64,000 nucleotides of DNA, from contig NZ_AP021875.1 of NCBI RefSeq assembly GCF_009688965.1, positions 186,001 to 250,000 of the forward strand, in the 5' to 3' direction. Position numbers and translations under genes: made by a program. Shown here in pieces: positions 1 to 7,300 of this stretch. The stretch comes from Desulfosarcina widdelii (GTDB taxonomy: Bacteria; Desulfobacterota; Desulfobacteria; Desulfobacterales; Desulfosarcinaceae). The notes under the pieces are model-generated. The model was given only the letters and a program-made list of their open reading frames with translations, ran no database searches and was not told the origin of the DNA. Position 1 is the stretch's first letter, and each line of letters opens with the position of its first letter.

Positions 1-2
1 CA

Positions 3-470
3 CCAATTGCCACTCTCGCCACGGAGGCCGGTGTATGCATCCTATTAATCCACCACACGACCAAAACGCGATATGCAGACCCGTTTGATTCCCTAAGCGG
101 CAGTATTGGCGTTCAGGGAACCGTTGATGATCTTATCGTGATCGAGCGTGATCGCACCGGGTTTAAGTTGTCAACCCGCGGCAGGAGCCTTGATGACAAA
201 GAAATCATCATCGAAAGGCACGAACCAACCTTTACCTGGCATTACAAAGGGGAGGCTTGTGAGGTCGTGGACACAGACAACCAGCAGGCAATCTTAGATG
301 CTTTACGCGACGACGGCGGCAGCATGTCACCAAAGGAGTTGATGAAGGCCACCGGTTTGAAGAGAAGAACGCTCATGTACAACCTCAACCGTTTCTGTGA
401 GCAAGGAATAGTAAAAACCATCGGATACGGACAATACATTATAACGACCCTGCAAGAGGAGAGAGATTAA
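3..470 (+). CDS. RepA-type AAA ATPase (replicative helicase), C-terminal part only
   Basis: The reading frame is open from the first bases of the window, so only the C-terminal ~155 residues are present. The start carries a RecA-fold element of the RepA/AAA_25 kind: a hydrophobic strand ending in LLIHHTTK, then DPFDSLSGS-x-GVQGTVDDLIVIER. In that family this is the sensor strand and the following loop of hexameric DNA helicases of plasmids and phages. The last ~65 residues look like a winged helix (SPKELMKATGLKRRTLMYNL). Such proteins unwind a replication origin, and an iteron-like array follows directly. A Met at 138 is internal and is not the start. The missing N-terminal part should hold the Walker A and B motifs. 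Family assignment is by motif recognition only. Confidence 0.7.
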   Translation, partial: PIATLATEAGVCILLIHHTTKTRYADPFDSLSGSIGVQGTVDDLIVIERDRTGFKLSTRGRSLDDKEIIIERHEPTFTWHYKGEACEVVDTDNQQAILDALRDDGGSMSPKELMKATGLKRRTLMYNLNRFCEQGIVKTIGYGQYIITTLQEERD

Positions 471-497
471 GTGTTTTTTTTTCTCTGGAGGCTTTTC

Positions 498-551
498 ACA
501 GTTTGCACAGTTTGCATGGTTTACACACCTTGCACACTTTACACAGTTTTA
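498..551 (+). repeat. six tandem 9-bp repeats, iteron-like array
   Basis: Six head-to-tail nonamers with consensus ACAGTTTGC occur without spacers at 498, 507, 516, 525, 534 and 543. The first two are identical and the others differ at 2-4 positions. Between about 559 and 675 further GTGCAA/GCAAGGTGT units appear in the opposite orientation, including two adjacent copies near 650-668. The array sits 27 bp after the stop of a RepA-type helicase gene and before a helicase gene. By analogy with iteron plasmids and phage origins it could be the replication origin of the element. The open frames crossing it translate to Cys/Val/Thr repeats and are not believable proteins. Confidence 0.6.
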
Positions 552-769
552 ATGGGAAGTGTGCAAAGGGTGGCCTTAAGTGTGCAACAACTGTGCAAGG
601 GGTGTTTTGAAGAAAATGCATTGTTTTTAGGATCTTATTATGAAGTGTGCAAGGTGTGCAGGGTGTGTAATAAATCCAAGTTTGCCGCTGCTCGGCCATT
701 CCAGCGGCAAACCGGATGCCCCCGGTGCCGGCCGGGGGCGTCCACCTCAACCGCTTAACAGGTGACATT

Positions 770-2131
770 ATGCAGACCGAAATAAGCAACACAACCCACT
801 TGATCGGTGCCCCTTCTCGGGTGGTTTCCCAAATCAAGGAACGGTTGACTTTCGTCAACCCAAAATGGCTTGAAAACGACCGCATGGGCCGCTGGAACGG
901 GGAAACTTCCAGAGTGCTCAAGTGCTACGACATCGACGATGACGGCTGTCTTTTGGCGCCCCGCGGATTTACAGGCCAACTGCTGGCCATGCTCAAAAAG
1001 GACGGAATCTCACCATCCCTTATCGACAACACCCGCGAACTGGACGCTGTTGATTTCCAGTTCCAGGGATCGCTGCGCCCATTCCAGGAGCGAGCTGTTG
1101 CTGACATTCTGCCGCGTCGATTCTCTACCCTGGCTGCTCCAACCGGTAGCGGCAAGACCGTCATGGCCTTGTACCTCATCGCTGAGCGCCGCCAGCCGGC
1201 CCTGGTGGTTGTTCACACAAAGGAGCTGTTGAACCAGTGGATCGACCGCGCCGAGCAGTTCCTTGACATCCCCGCTGAGGAGATTGGCATCATCGGAGCC
1301 GGGAAACGCACCATCGGCAATCGTATTACCATCGCTACCGTGCAGAGCCTTTATAAGTGCTCTCAAGACGTCTATCCGTACATAGGGCATCTACTTGTTG
1401 ATGAGTGCCACAGAGCCCCCAGCAGGACATTCACCGAGGCCGTCACGGCTTTTGACTGCCGGTACATGCTGGGCCTGTCCGCTACGCCCTGGCGCCGTGA
1501 CAAGCTGAGCAAGTTGATTTTTTATTATCTGGGCGACGTCCACCACCAGGTTGACAAAGCCGAGCTACAGAATGCCGGCCATATCATGCGCGCCCAGGTC
1601 ACCACCCGTGAAACGAATTTCATTCCCTATTGCGACCCATCAACGGAATATTCGGCCATGCTGCGCGAGCTGACAGCGGACTATGAACGCAATCGCCTTA
1701 TCGCTGCTGACGTTGCCAGTCAGATTGGCAACGGAGTAGCCCTGGTACTGTCCGATCGAAAAGAGCATTGCCGATCACTGGCATCGATCCTTGATAAGCA
1801 CCATGGCATTGAAGCCGCGGTGCTCACCGGAGACGTGCCGGCGAAGCAGCGCGAGGAGATCGTTCAAATGATCAACCGCGGCGATGTAAAGGTTTTGGTG
1901 GCGACAGGTCAGCTCATCGGCGAGGGGTTCGACTGCAAGCACCTAAGCACGTTGTTCCTGGCCACGCCGATCCGGTTCAGCGGCCGACTCCTGCAGTACG
2001 TTGGTCGGGTGTTGCGACCAGATGCCGGGAAGGCTGCGCCCAAGGTCTTTGACTACGTCGATGTAAACGTAGGCCCGCTTATAGCTGCGGCAAAAGCCCG
2101 TCAGCGGGTTTATCAAAACGAGGCCGCATAG
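770..2131 (+). CDS. DEAD/DEAH-box (SF2) helicase of phage type
   Basis: Superfamily 2 ATP-dependent helicase of 453 residues. Visible motifs in order: a Q-like FQGSLRPFQ stretch, Walker A APTGSGKT, Ia VVVHTKELLNQW, Ib IATVQSL, a DECH box (LLVDECHR), motif III LSATPWRR, then the second RecA domain with VLVATGQLIGEGFD and motif VI YVGRVLRP. This is the layout of phage and plasmid UvsW/XPB-like helicases used in replication or recombination. An upstream in-frame start at 716 exists, but the ATG at 770 has AGGTGA 5 bp before it and the homologous region begins well after it. It precedes a RuvC-fold nuclease by 9 bp, suggesting a replication/recombination operon. Confidence 0.85.
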   Translation: MQTEISNTTHLIGAPSRVVSQIKERLTFVNPKWLENDRMGRWNGETSRVLKCYDIDDDGCLLAPRGFTGQLLAMLKKDGISPSLIDNTRELDAVDFQFQGSLRPFQERAVADILPRRFSTLAAPTGSGKTVMALYLIAERRQPALVVVHTKELLNQWIDRAEQFLDIPAEEIGIIGAGKRTIGNRITIATVQSLYKCSQDVYPYIGHLLVDECHRAPSRTFTEAVTAFDCRYMLGLSATPWRRDKLSKLIFYYLGDVHHQVDKAELQNAGHIMRAQVTTRETNFIPYCDPSTEYSAMLRELTADYERNRLIAADVASQIGNGVALVLSDRKEHCRSLASILDKHHGIEAAVLTGDVPAKQREEIVQMINRGDVKVLVATGQLIGEGFDCKHLSTLFLATPIRFSGRLLQYVGRVLRPDAGKAAPKVFDYVDVNVGPLIAAAKARQRVYQNEAA

Positions 2132-2140
2132 GAGGCAACC

Positions 2141-2599
2141 ATGAAAATCCTTGCACTCGACCTTGCAACAAAAACGGGATGGGCCACCAGCGCCGGCCAT
2201 ACATCAGGCGTGCAGACCTTCGATGTCAAACGCGGTGAGAGTCCGGGCATGAGGTTCCTGCGTTGCAGGGCCTGGCTCAACGACATGCTGCAGCTGCTTG
2301 GTGGCATCGACATCATTGTCTATGAACAGGCCCACCACCGCGGCGGTGCTGCAACTGCCTGTTGCGTCGGATTGGTTTCGACGGTTCAGGCCTTCGCAGC
2401 AGAGCACGGGATTGAACTCATGGCCGTCCACACAGGAGAGCTTAAGCGATGGGCCACCGGCAAGGGCAACGCCAATAAGCCGGCCATGATCGAGGCTGCC
2501 CGTGCTCGCGGGTGGGTGCCTTTCGACGACAATGAGGCAGATGCCGAGCTGTTGCTGGAATATGCCATGGCCACACTTCAGGAGGCGCCCAATGAGTGA
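2141..2599 (+). CDS. RuvC-fold nuclease, phage Holliday-junction resolvase-like
   Basis: A 152-residue protein that opens with the RNase H-fold strand ILALDLATKTGW, where the Asp is the expected first metal ligand. A Glu follows in IVYEQAHHRGG, and acidic residues near the end (DDNEADAELL) complete the metal site. This matches RuvC-like resolvases found in phage replication modules. Such enzymes cleave four-way DNA junctions. The gene follows the helicase by 9 bp with GGAGGCAACC as ribosome binding site, and overlaps the next small frame by 8 bp. Confidence 0.75.
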   Translation: MKILALDLATKTGWATSAGHTSGVQTFDVKRGESPGMRFLRCRAWLNDMLQLLGGIDIIVYEQAHHRGGAATACCVGLVSTVQAFAAEHGIELMAVHTGELKRWATGKGNANKPAMIEAARARGWVPFDDNEADAELLLEYAMATLQEAPNE

Positions 2600-2747
2600 T
2601 GACCCGATTCTCAGAAAGCTCGATGAAATAAACGAGGCCCTGGCCGTCATCGACCGGAACCTCAAGCGGGTGCTTGAGCTCACAGAAGGCATGGAAGAGC
2701 AGGGGTCATTGAGGCCGCACATGCTCAAAGCGGTCGGTGCAAAATGA
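2592..2747 (+). CDS. small hypothetical protein, helical
   Basis: A 51-residue protein (MSDDPILRKLDEINEA...) rich in Leu, Glu and Lys with heptad-like spacing, so probably one amphipathic or coiled-coil helix. Its ATG lies inside the end of the RuvC-like gene (8-bp overlap) and uses GGAGGCGCCC, within that gene, as ribosome binding site, which supports translational coupling. No family recognised. Confidence 0.5.
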   Translation: MSDDPILRKLDEINEALAVIDRNLKRVLELTEGMEEQGSLRPHMLKAVGAK

Positions 2748-2867
2748 TTGATTTTGGTCTGGGCGATAAAACCCAATGAGCAGCGGTTGCTCAGGCCAAT
2801 AGCCGGGAGCGCCCGGCGCCCGTCATCCGCCGGGTGCTCCCAAACTTCAAATGGAAGGATTGAGATC

Positions 2868-3278
2868 ATGTTCGAAACGAAACCAGATGAATCTATTTTA
2901 ACCGGCCGCTCATCGGCCAGGACCGCCCAAGAAGTGGCCGCCGCCATCGATGCGCGCAAGCAGTCGGGGTTTCGCAACCACCTGGCGCGCAACATCGGCC
3001 GGTCGCTGAGCCGGAAAGTCGATCAAGAATACGCCAAGGTTGACGCGCTTGCCAAGCGGACGGCGGCAGAAGATCGACTGCTCAAGGCCTACGGAAACGC
3101 CCGCAGCACATATCTCGACCTGGATGGACAGCTCCACCAGCTCGAAAAATCGGGCGACGACAACGAGCGCCGGGCGCTTCATGAGCGGACCATCGACAGG
3201 CTGAACGGTTTGTTTTCGGATCAGCGCCAGGAGCTGCTTGATGCACTACAAGGACTCGAACAGGGAGGTGTATCATGA
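2868..3278 (+). CDS. hypothetical prophage protein, helical and charged
   Basis: A 136-residue hydrophilic protein starting MFETKPDESILTG. The longer frame from 2748 reaches into a GC-rich non-coding stretch; ATG 2868, with GGAAGGATTGAG before it, is preferred. The sequence is dominated by charged helices (QEYAKVDALAKRTAAEDRLL; ERTIDRLNGLFSDQRQELL). No known domain seen. It overlaps the start of the glycine-rich gene by 4 bp (ATGA), so they are likely co-translated. A structural or assembly role would fit its neighbours but is a guess. Confidence 0.55.
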   Translation: MFETKPDESILTGRSSARTAQEVAAAIDARKQSGFRNHLARNIGRSLSRKVDQEYAKVDALAKRTAAEDRLLKAYGNARSTYLDLDGQLHQLEKSGDDNERRALHERTIDRLNGLFSDQRQELLDALQGLEQGGVS

Positions 3279-4324
3279 GAGCATGCCAAAAGATCATTTT
3301 GGTTTCTATGTGCGGTGGGGCTGGTGGTGGAGATGGCGGCGGTGACGCTCCTGGGATCGGTCCCGGCGGAGGCCCTGAAGGAAGCCCGGGCGGAATGGGC
3401 GGAGGGACTGCTCCAGGCGGAGGTCCGGCTGGCAGTACCGGCGGGGATGGCGGTTTCGGTGGGCTCGGTATCGGCAACCCGGGTTCATACGGTGGACAGG
3501 ACACCGTCGGCGCACCCGGGGCAACTGGTGGTGCCGGCACCACGTCTGGTGGAGAGGCTGACGTTGCCGGGTTGGCTGCAGCCGAAGCGGCCAGCAAAGC
3601 AGCGGCAAAAGCGGCCGCAGGAGAAGCCCTGACCGACGCAGATATCAGTGCAATGGTTACGGTCACGCAGGACGCCAACCTTGCAAAAAGCCTGACCGCT
3701 GAAACGCTGGCGCAAAGCTATATGTCCGCGTCAAAAGTATCGGACGTTGACAAGTCCAATCTCGCAAACAGCTACCTGGCCGCACTCGTTGCCCGGGGAG
3801 ATATCAGCGAGTCCGATATTACCGCCAGCGATACCATGGCGAAAGCTATGTCGTTCCTTACCGATTTTGCGCTAAGCAAAACGGCCGTGCCGGTCGTAGG
3901 CCAGCTGGCCACAAAAATAGGCCTGCCGCCAGTTGCTACCAGCTTGGCAAGCAACCTGATTAGCACGGAGGGGTTCATTACCAGTCAGTCCCGGCAATCG
4001 TTTGCACAACACCAAGCGGCCAAGGCGCTCGGCCTGTCCACCGAATCGACCGAAGCAACTATGCAGGCCGGAAGCGGTGGCTCTCAGTCCAGTGCCGGAA
4101 AAGAAAGCGTTGCTGGCGCTGTTGGCGGTAGTGCACAGGGTACGCCCCAACCGGCGACGAGCACCACCATGGCCAGTAAAGAGACGGCCTCGGTCAAGCA
4201 GTCGCTCGCGGATAGACCGGTGCTGGGCATGGCGGGGATCGGGCGCTCGGGGACGATGCTCACAGGCCCCCAGGGGATCAAGAATGCACCAAAACTGAAA
4301 CGCAACACATTACTGGGAGGTTGA
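3275..4324 (+). CDS. glycine-rich prophage protein with conserved C-terminal tail
   Basis: A 349-residue protein in three parts: a hydrophobic start followed by an ~80-residue Gly-rich segment (GGGDGGGDAPGIGPGGG and similar), an Ala/Ser/Thr-rich helical middle (residues ~90-230), and a low-complexity region ending in GTMLTGPQGI...LKRNTLLGG. The LTGPxG...TLLG ending resembles the C-terminus of small proteins in podovirus-like structural regions, whose role is unknown to me. Glycine-rich stretches are common in virion and ejection proteins. Starts in an ATGA overlap with the preceding gene. Confidence 0.5.
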   Translation: MRACQKIILVSMCGGAGGGDGGGDAPGIGPGGGPEGSPGGMGGGTAPGGGPAGSTGGDGGFGGLGIGNPGSYGGQDTVGAPGATGGAGTTSGGEADVAGLAAAEAASKAAAKAAAGEALTDADISAMVTVTQDANLAKSLTAETLAQSYMSASKVSDVDKSNLANSYLAALVARGDISESDITASDTMAKAMSFLTDFALSKTAVPVVGQLATKIGLPPVATSLASNLISTEGFITSQSRQSFAQHQAAKALGLSTESTEATMQAGSGGSQSSAGKESVAGAVGGSAQGTPQPATSTTMASKETASVKQSLADRPVLGMAGIGRSGTMLTGPQGIKNAPKLKRNTLLGG

Positions 4325-4325
4325 T

Positions 4326-4817
4326 ATGTCCAAAAAATCAAAGCCTTTTCGATGGCACGCGATGAAAGAATGTGTCGTCAGCGCAAAGTTGATCGAGTCG
4401 AACGATGCCGGCCGGTTTGTGATCCAGGGCCAGCTGCTCAAACCCGGCGACCCCCTCCCAAAGGATGCCCTGCAAAAGCCCGTCGTGCCGCTGATCATCG
4501 ATGGTGAAGCCATCCGGCCCGTTTCCGGCCCGCCGAATAGGGAGGGTCGGCCCGTGGGTCCGTTCGTTTTTTGTCGGAATCCTCATGAAGGCCTGCCAAC
4601 TTTTTTCGAGTGGGACGCCAGAAGTCCAGATCAGATTCGAGAAGACATTTTGCATTATCACGGGCGTGCCGTTCCCGCCGATTTGCCCCGCGAAAAGCTG
4701 TTTCGTCGATGGCTCGAGGGTGAACGGAAGCTCGCAAAGGCAAAGCTGCCGACTGGGTATCCATTCAGATATTTCGACCATGGCGAGGACCCGGAACAGA
4801 TTGGATTTGATCTGTAA
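4326..4817 (+). CDS. hypothetical prophage protein
   Basis: A 163-residue soluble protein (MSKKSKPFRWHAMKECVVSAKLIESND...). It starts 1 bp after the previous gene, whose last codons (TTACTGGGAGG) supply the ribosome binding site, so the two are co-translated. The C-terminal half has a charged helix (REKLFRRWLEGERKLAKAKL). No family recognised. Its place between the glycine-rich protein and a terminase-like gene suggests a packaging or head-related role, by position only. Confidence 0.5.
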   Translation: MSKKSKPFRWHAMKECVVSAKLIESNDAGRFVIQGQLLKPGDPLPKDALQKPVVPLIIDGEAIRPVSGPPNREGRPVGPFVFCRNPHEGLPTFFEWDARSPDQIREDILHYHGRAVPADLPREKLFRRWLEGERKLAKAKLPTGYPFRYFDHGEDPEQIGFDL

Positions 4818-4841
4818 ACCCGTAAACCATCGATGTAAACC

Positions 4842-5423
4842 ATGGCCACGAGAAAACTCAGTACTGCCGAGCTACTACGAAGGGTTGACGCTGGTGACAC
4901 CTACGCTGAAATCGCCAGGGATCACGGTATCACCCGGCAAGCTGTTTATAAGCGCGTTCGTGAGCTGAGAGGCAAAACCACGAAGGTCACGGCCGTAAAG
5001 AAGATCGAGGATGTCGTTGATCGTAAACTCGACGCCGTGGATCAGCTCCAGAAGATCAACGAGAACGCCAACGAGTTGCTCGATCTGTGCATGGCCTGGC
5101 AGCGTGGCGATGACGTTGCTCTCCAAATTCTCGAATCCCAACGGACATCAAAAAAGATCCGCATCGGTGACGAGGAGATAGAGATCAAGGAGTTCAAGTT
5201 CAAAGATCCCCGTGATCTGGCGCTAAAGGCCATGGCCGAGATCCGGCAGCAGCTTCGGCTCCAGCTGGAAATATTCTCGACGCTGTACGACATGAAATCA
5301 GTCCAGGAGTTCCAAGATGAAGTGCTCGATGCCATTGGAAAGGTAGACCCGGATGCTCGCAACAAGATCATACGTCGACTCAACCAAAAGCGCGCTATTC
5401 GATCAGCTGTGCGATACAGCTGA
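4842..5423 (+). CDS. terminase small subunit-like DNA-binding protein
   Basis: A 193-residue protein with an N-terminal helix-turn-helix (DTYAEIARDHGITRQAVYKRVREL), then a long, charged, probably coiled-coil helical region (DAVDQLQKINENANELL; LALKAMAEIRQQLRLQLEIF). An N-terminal HTH followed by an oligomerising helical domain is how small terminase subunits are built; they recognise phage DNA for packaging. A terminase large subunit should follow, but the stop codon is followed within a few bases by a headless integrase, so the packaging genes have been deleted. A simple HTH regulator is the alternative. Confidence 0.5.
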   Translation: MATRKLSTAELLRRVDAGDTYAEIARDHGITRQAVYKRVRELRGKTTKVTAVKKIEDVVDRKLDAVDQLQKINENANELLDLCMAWQRGDDVALQILESQRTSKKIRIGDEEIEIKEFKFKDPRDLALKAMAEIRQQLRLQLEIFSTLYDMKSVQEFQDEVLDAIGKVDPDARNKIIRRLNQKRAIRSAVRYS

Positions 5424-5425
5424 CC

Positions 5426-6055
5426 TGCTTTTCGCGGATTCGGTCACCGGATCAGGAGCAACGACTTCTTGATCAGTGTGCTAAGAGTCCGCAACGAGGC
5501 AAAAAAAAGTATCTCAAAGACCTGGTGCTTGTGGCGCTTTACAGTGGCATGCGGCAGGCAGAGATTTTCAACCTCAAAAAGGCTGACGTGAAAATCAAGG
5601 ACCGTTACCTGCTGGCGACCGATACCAAAACCCATAAAAACCGTAAGGTGCCCATCAACGATACCCTGATGGCCGTTTTGAAGCGCCGGCTTGGTGTCAG
5701 TGATTCCGATTATGTATTTTGCACTTCCAGGGGAAAAAAGCTGACGCAGTTGACCAACGCTTATTGGTATGCCGTCAAAGAGGCAAAGTTGATTAAGTAT
5801 GACGGTGATGAAATGATCCGTTTCCGGTTTCACGATCTGCGGCATACATTCGGCAGCCGCCTTGGCATGGCCGGGGCCGACCTTAAAACCATCATGGAAA
5901 TCATGGGGCATGAAAGACCGAAAACGGCGATGCGGTATCAGCACCCAGCGCCGGATCATAAAATGGCTGTTGTGAAAACCTTGGATCAAGTCCCATCAAA
6001 ATCCACAACAGGCCAGATTGAGGAAATCAAAAACATCAAGAAAGCGGTAGGATAG
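5426..6055 (+). pseudogene. tyrosine recombinase (prophage integrase), N-terminus missing
   Basis: The C-terminal catalytic domain of a phage integrase. The GTG at 5525 could start a 176-residue protein, but homologous sequence continues in frame upstream (DQEQRLLDQCAKSP...KYLKDL) to about 5430, where it meets the end of the terminase-like gene. The arm-binding and core-binding domains are absent. All catalytic residues appear present: Arg in YSGMRQAEI, His and Arg in FHDLRHTFGSRL, His in IMGHERP, and Tyr in MRYQHP. It was therefore truncated by a deletion joining it to the terminase-like gene and is unlikely to integrate or excise on its own. It ends 14 bp before the att-like tRNA fragment, the usual position for an integrase. 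Confidence 0.8.
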
Positions 6056-6069
6056 GGCCAGTCAATAAT

Positions 6070-6117
6070 GGTCTGCAAAACCTCCATTCACCAGTTCGAA
6101 TCTGGTTGCCGCCTCCA
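6070..6117 (+). other. attachment site: displaced 3' half of tRNA-Cys
   Basis: From GGTCTGCAAAACC (anticodon loop with GCA) through the T arm (ACCAG TTCGAAT CTGGT, 6090-6106) to TGCCGCCTCCA, this reads as the 3' half of a tRNA-Cys including encoded CCA. The 5' half (acceptor strand GGCGGCA, D arm) is absent: integrase-gene sequence lies there instead. This is what an integrase that uses the tRNA-Cys 3' end leaves at the distal junction. The intact tRNA gene should lie at the other end of the prophage, left of this window. Confidence 0.75.
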
Positions 6118-6172
6118 AATTTCTTTTGAAACCAGTCACAATTCTTTGCTTCCATTACACCCATGCGGTGAT

Positions 6173-6370
6173 TCACTCGATTTGAGTTCTTTTGGTATCT
6201 GTCTTAATTGTGTCCAGGGCCTGGAGGGTCGCCATTCGGGGACTGGCAGGACCGGTTCCAATAATATAGAAGTGTCCACGGCCCCAGGACAAAGCTTGGG
6301 AGGGCATTAAGGCGGTTGCAAACAGAGCGACAGCGCTGAATATAATTAAATTTTTTATCCGTTTCTTGAT
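6173..6370 (-). pseudogene. truncated secreted tetrapyrrole (SAM-dependent) methylase-like gene
   Basis: On the minus strand, AAGGAGAAGG at about 6372-6382 is followed by a frame beginning ATC AAG AAA CGG that encodes a basic stretch, a hydrophobic segment (NLIIFSAVALFATALMPSQA), then SWGRGHFYIIGTGPASP and RMATLQALDTIK. The last part matches the first strand and loop of tetrapyrrole methylases (CobA/CbiL-type fold, FYxxGxGPGxxxxxTxxA), here preceded by a signal peptide. The frame stops at 6173 after ~65 codons, where the full family needs over 200. The expected ATG is ATC, so the start is mutated or non-canonical. Probably cut off during rearrangement at the prophage end. Too short to show as an ordinary gene, and broken. 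Confidence 0.55.
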
Positions 6371-6580
6371 ACCTTCTCCTTTTTAGCTTTATTGCCGAAA
6401 AATCTTACCTGTAAAGATTTCTCCCAAAACAAAAAAACCACGACGGTCAATTCCTTCCAAAACGGAGGGACTATCCTTCGTGGCTTTTCTTAAATATATT
6501 ATCCAGATCCAGCAAAGCGCCGGATTTGAATCCATATTACTTCCGATGCAGGTGATTTCTACCACCCATTGAGTAGCGAG
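6371..6580 (-). promoter_or_regulatory. ~200-nt structured leader of the broken methylase gene, possibly a degenerate cobalamin riboswitch
   Basis: Between the minus-strand promoter at 6581-6609 and the pseudogene lies a ~200-nt leader. Read on the minus strand it contains GGTGG...ATCACC, then CGGAAG, TTCAAATCCGGCGC, CTGGATCTGGATAA and AAGCCACGAAGGA in that order. These resemble, imperfectly, the GGGAA, GGTGAAAATCC, CTGTAA and AAGCCAGGAGACC blocks of a cobalamin riboswitch. It ends in a hairpin with a T7 run. Length and position suit a riboswitch plus intrinsic terminator, and the downstream family is tetrapyrrole-related. The match is weak and could be chance; another structured leader is possible. 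Confidence 0.3.
6431..6483 (-). terminator. intrinsic terminator/attenuator hairpin
   Basis: On the minus strand CCACGA (6483-6478) pairs with TCGTGG (6443-6438), and inside it TCCCTCC pairs with GGAAGGA with one mismatch. The hairpin is followed by seven T (complement of 6431-6437). It lies in the leader of the broken methylase gene, where it could act as attenuator. On the plus strand the stem is followed by CTTTTCTT, so weak two-way function is possible. Confidence 0.55.
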
Positions 6581-6609
6581 TTTGTATATGACTCCCACTG
6601 CAAAGTCAA
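6581..6609 (-). promoter_or_regulatory. sigma-70-type promoter, minus strand
   Basis: TTGACT (complement of 6604-6609) is followed by TATACA after 15 bp (6583-6588) or TACAAA after 17 bp (6581-6586). Either would start a transcript near 6575 that runs through the structured leader into the broken methylase gene. Confidence 0.4.
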
Positions 6610-6781
6610 ATTTTAATTGAACTTTAGCTCATAAAGACTCCATGGCACTGCATGTGGTTGACAAGATCAAAATTGCATACTACATCTGGTTGAACCCATC
6701 CGATATCCGACGAACTACACCGGTCCGCATTCGATCTCTGGCGGCAAGAAACGGAACCTGCTGATGTAGAGGAGCGGCGAC

Positions 6782-7255
6782 ATGGCAAGGCTACGGAAAT
6801 GCAAGTTGTACTGGGCGGCTTCGGAAACGGAAGACATTGTTGGCTACAAACTGTACTGGGCCAAGGGAACAACGGTTAGCTACGATTGCGAATCTATAGC
6901 GGTCGGCAAGGTCAACGAGATCCCCATCCCCGAGTGCGTGCGCCTGTCCGACGAGCCGGTGATGCTCGGCATTACCGCTGTGGACATCGACGGCAACGAA
7001 TCGGACATGACCACCCTCGAAGCACCCTTCCAGCTCAAACCCCCGGCACCGCCACAGTGTCTTCGCATCGCACCGGCCGATGAATTTGTTGTTGGCACAC
7101 AAACAGCGGAAGAGGCCATCGAACTGGAGGTGATTCAACAGCTCATCGATGAATTGGAGGATGACGATTCACCGGCGGAAGACCCGCATCCCGTTTCCGA
7201 AAGGGATGAAGAGGAAGAGGTCTCGGCGCAATTCGATATCGGCTCCCTTTTTTGA
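6782..7255 (+). CDS. fibronectin type III-like hypothetical protein
   Basis: A 157-residue soluble protein. Residues ~5-85 look like a fibronectin type III-like beta-sandwich (KLYWAASETEDIVGYKLYWA..., then VMLGITAVDIDGNESDMT), with the strand pattern 'YKLYW...ITAVDxxGNES' typical of that fold. The remainder is Pro-rich and then strongly acidic (ELEDDDSPAEDP; SERDEEEEVS), and ends in FDIGSLF. No signal peptide is visible, so it is probably cytoplasmic or partner-binding. GAGGAGCGGCGAC precedes the ATG. It converges with hisA. Specific function unknown. Confidence 0.65.
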   Translation: MARLRKCKLYWAASETEDIVGYKLYWAKGTTVSYDCESIAVGKVNEIPIPECVRLSDEPVMLGITAVDIDGNESDMTTLEAPFQLKPPAPPQCLRIAPADEFVVGTQTAEEAIELEVIQQLIDELEDDDSPAEDPHPVSERDEEEEVSAQFDIGSLF

Positions 7256-7300
7256 CAGGCCCGCACTGTTTCCCAACCGGACTTCTCATATTTTAGCGAC

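Noticed and set aside
471-758. Overlapping open frames on both strands across the repeat array after the RepA gene
   Set aside because: The translations are periodic (VCTVCMVYTPCTLYT) because the DNA is a 9-bp repeat array; no start site or family supports a protein.
6061-6117. Intact tRNA-Cys gene
   Set aside because: Only the anticodon loop to CCA matches; the 5' acceptor strand and D arm are missing, so it is a fragment.
6431-6490. Cyclic-di-GMP (GEMM) riboswitch before the fibronectin-like gene
   Set aside because: The conserved GEMM core and tetraloop-receptor blocks are absent; the structure reads better as a minus-strand terminator hairpin.
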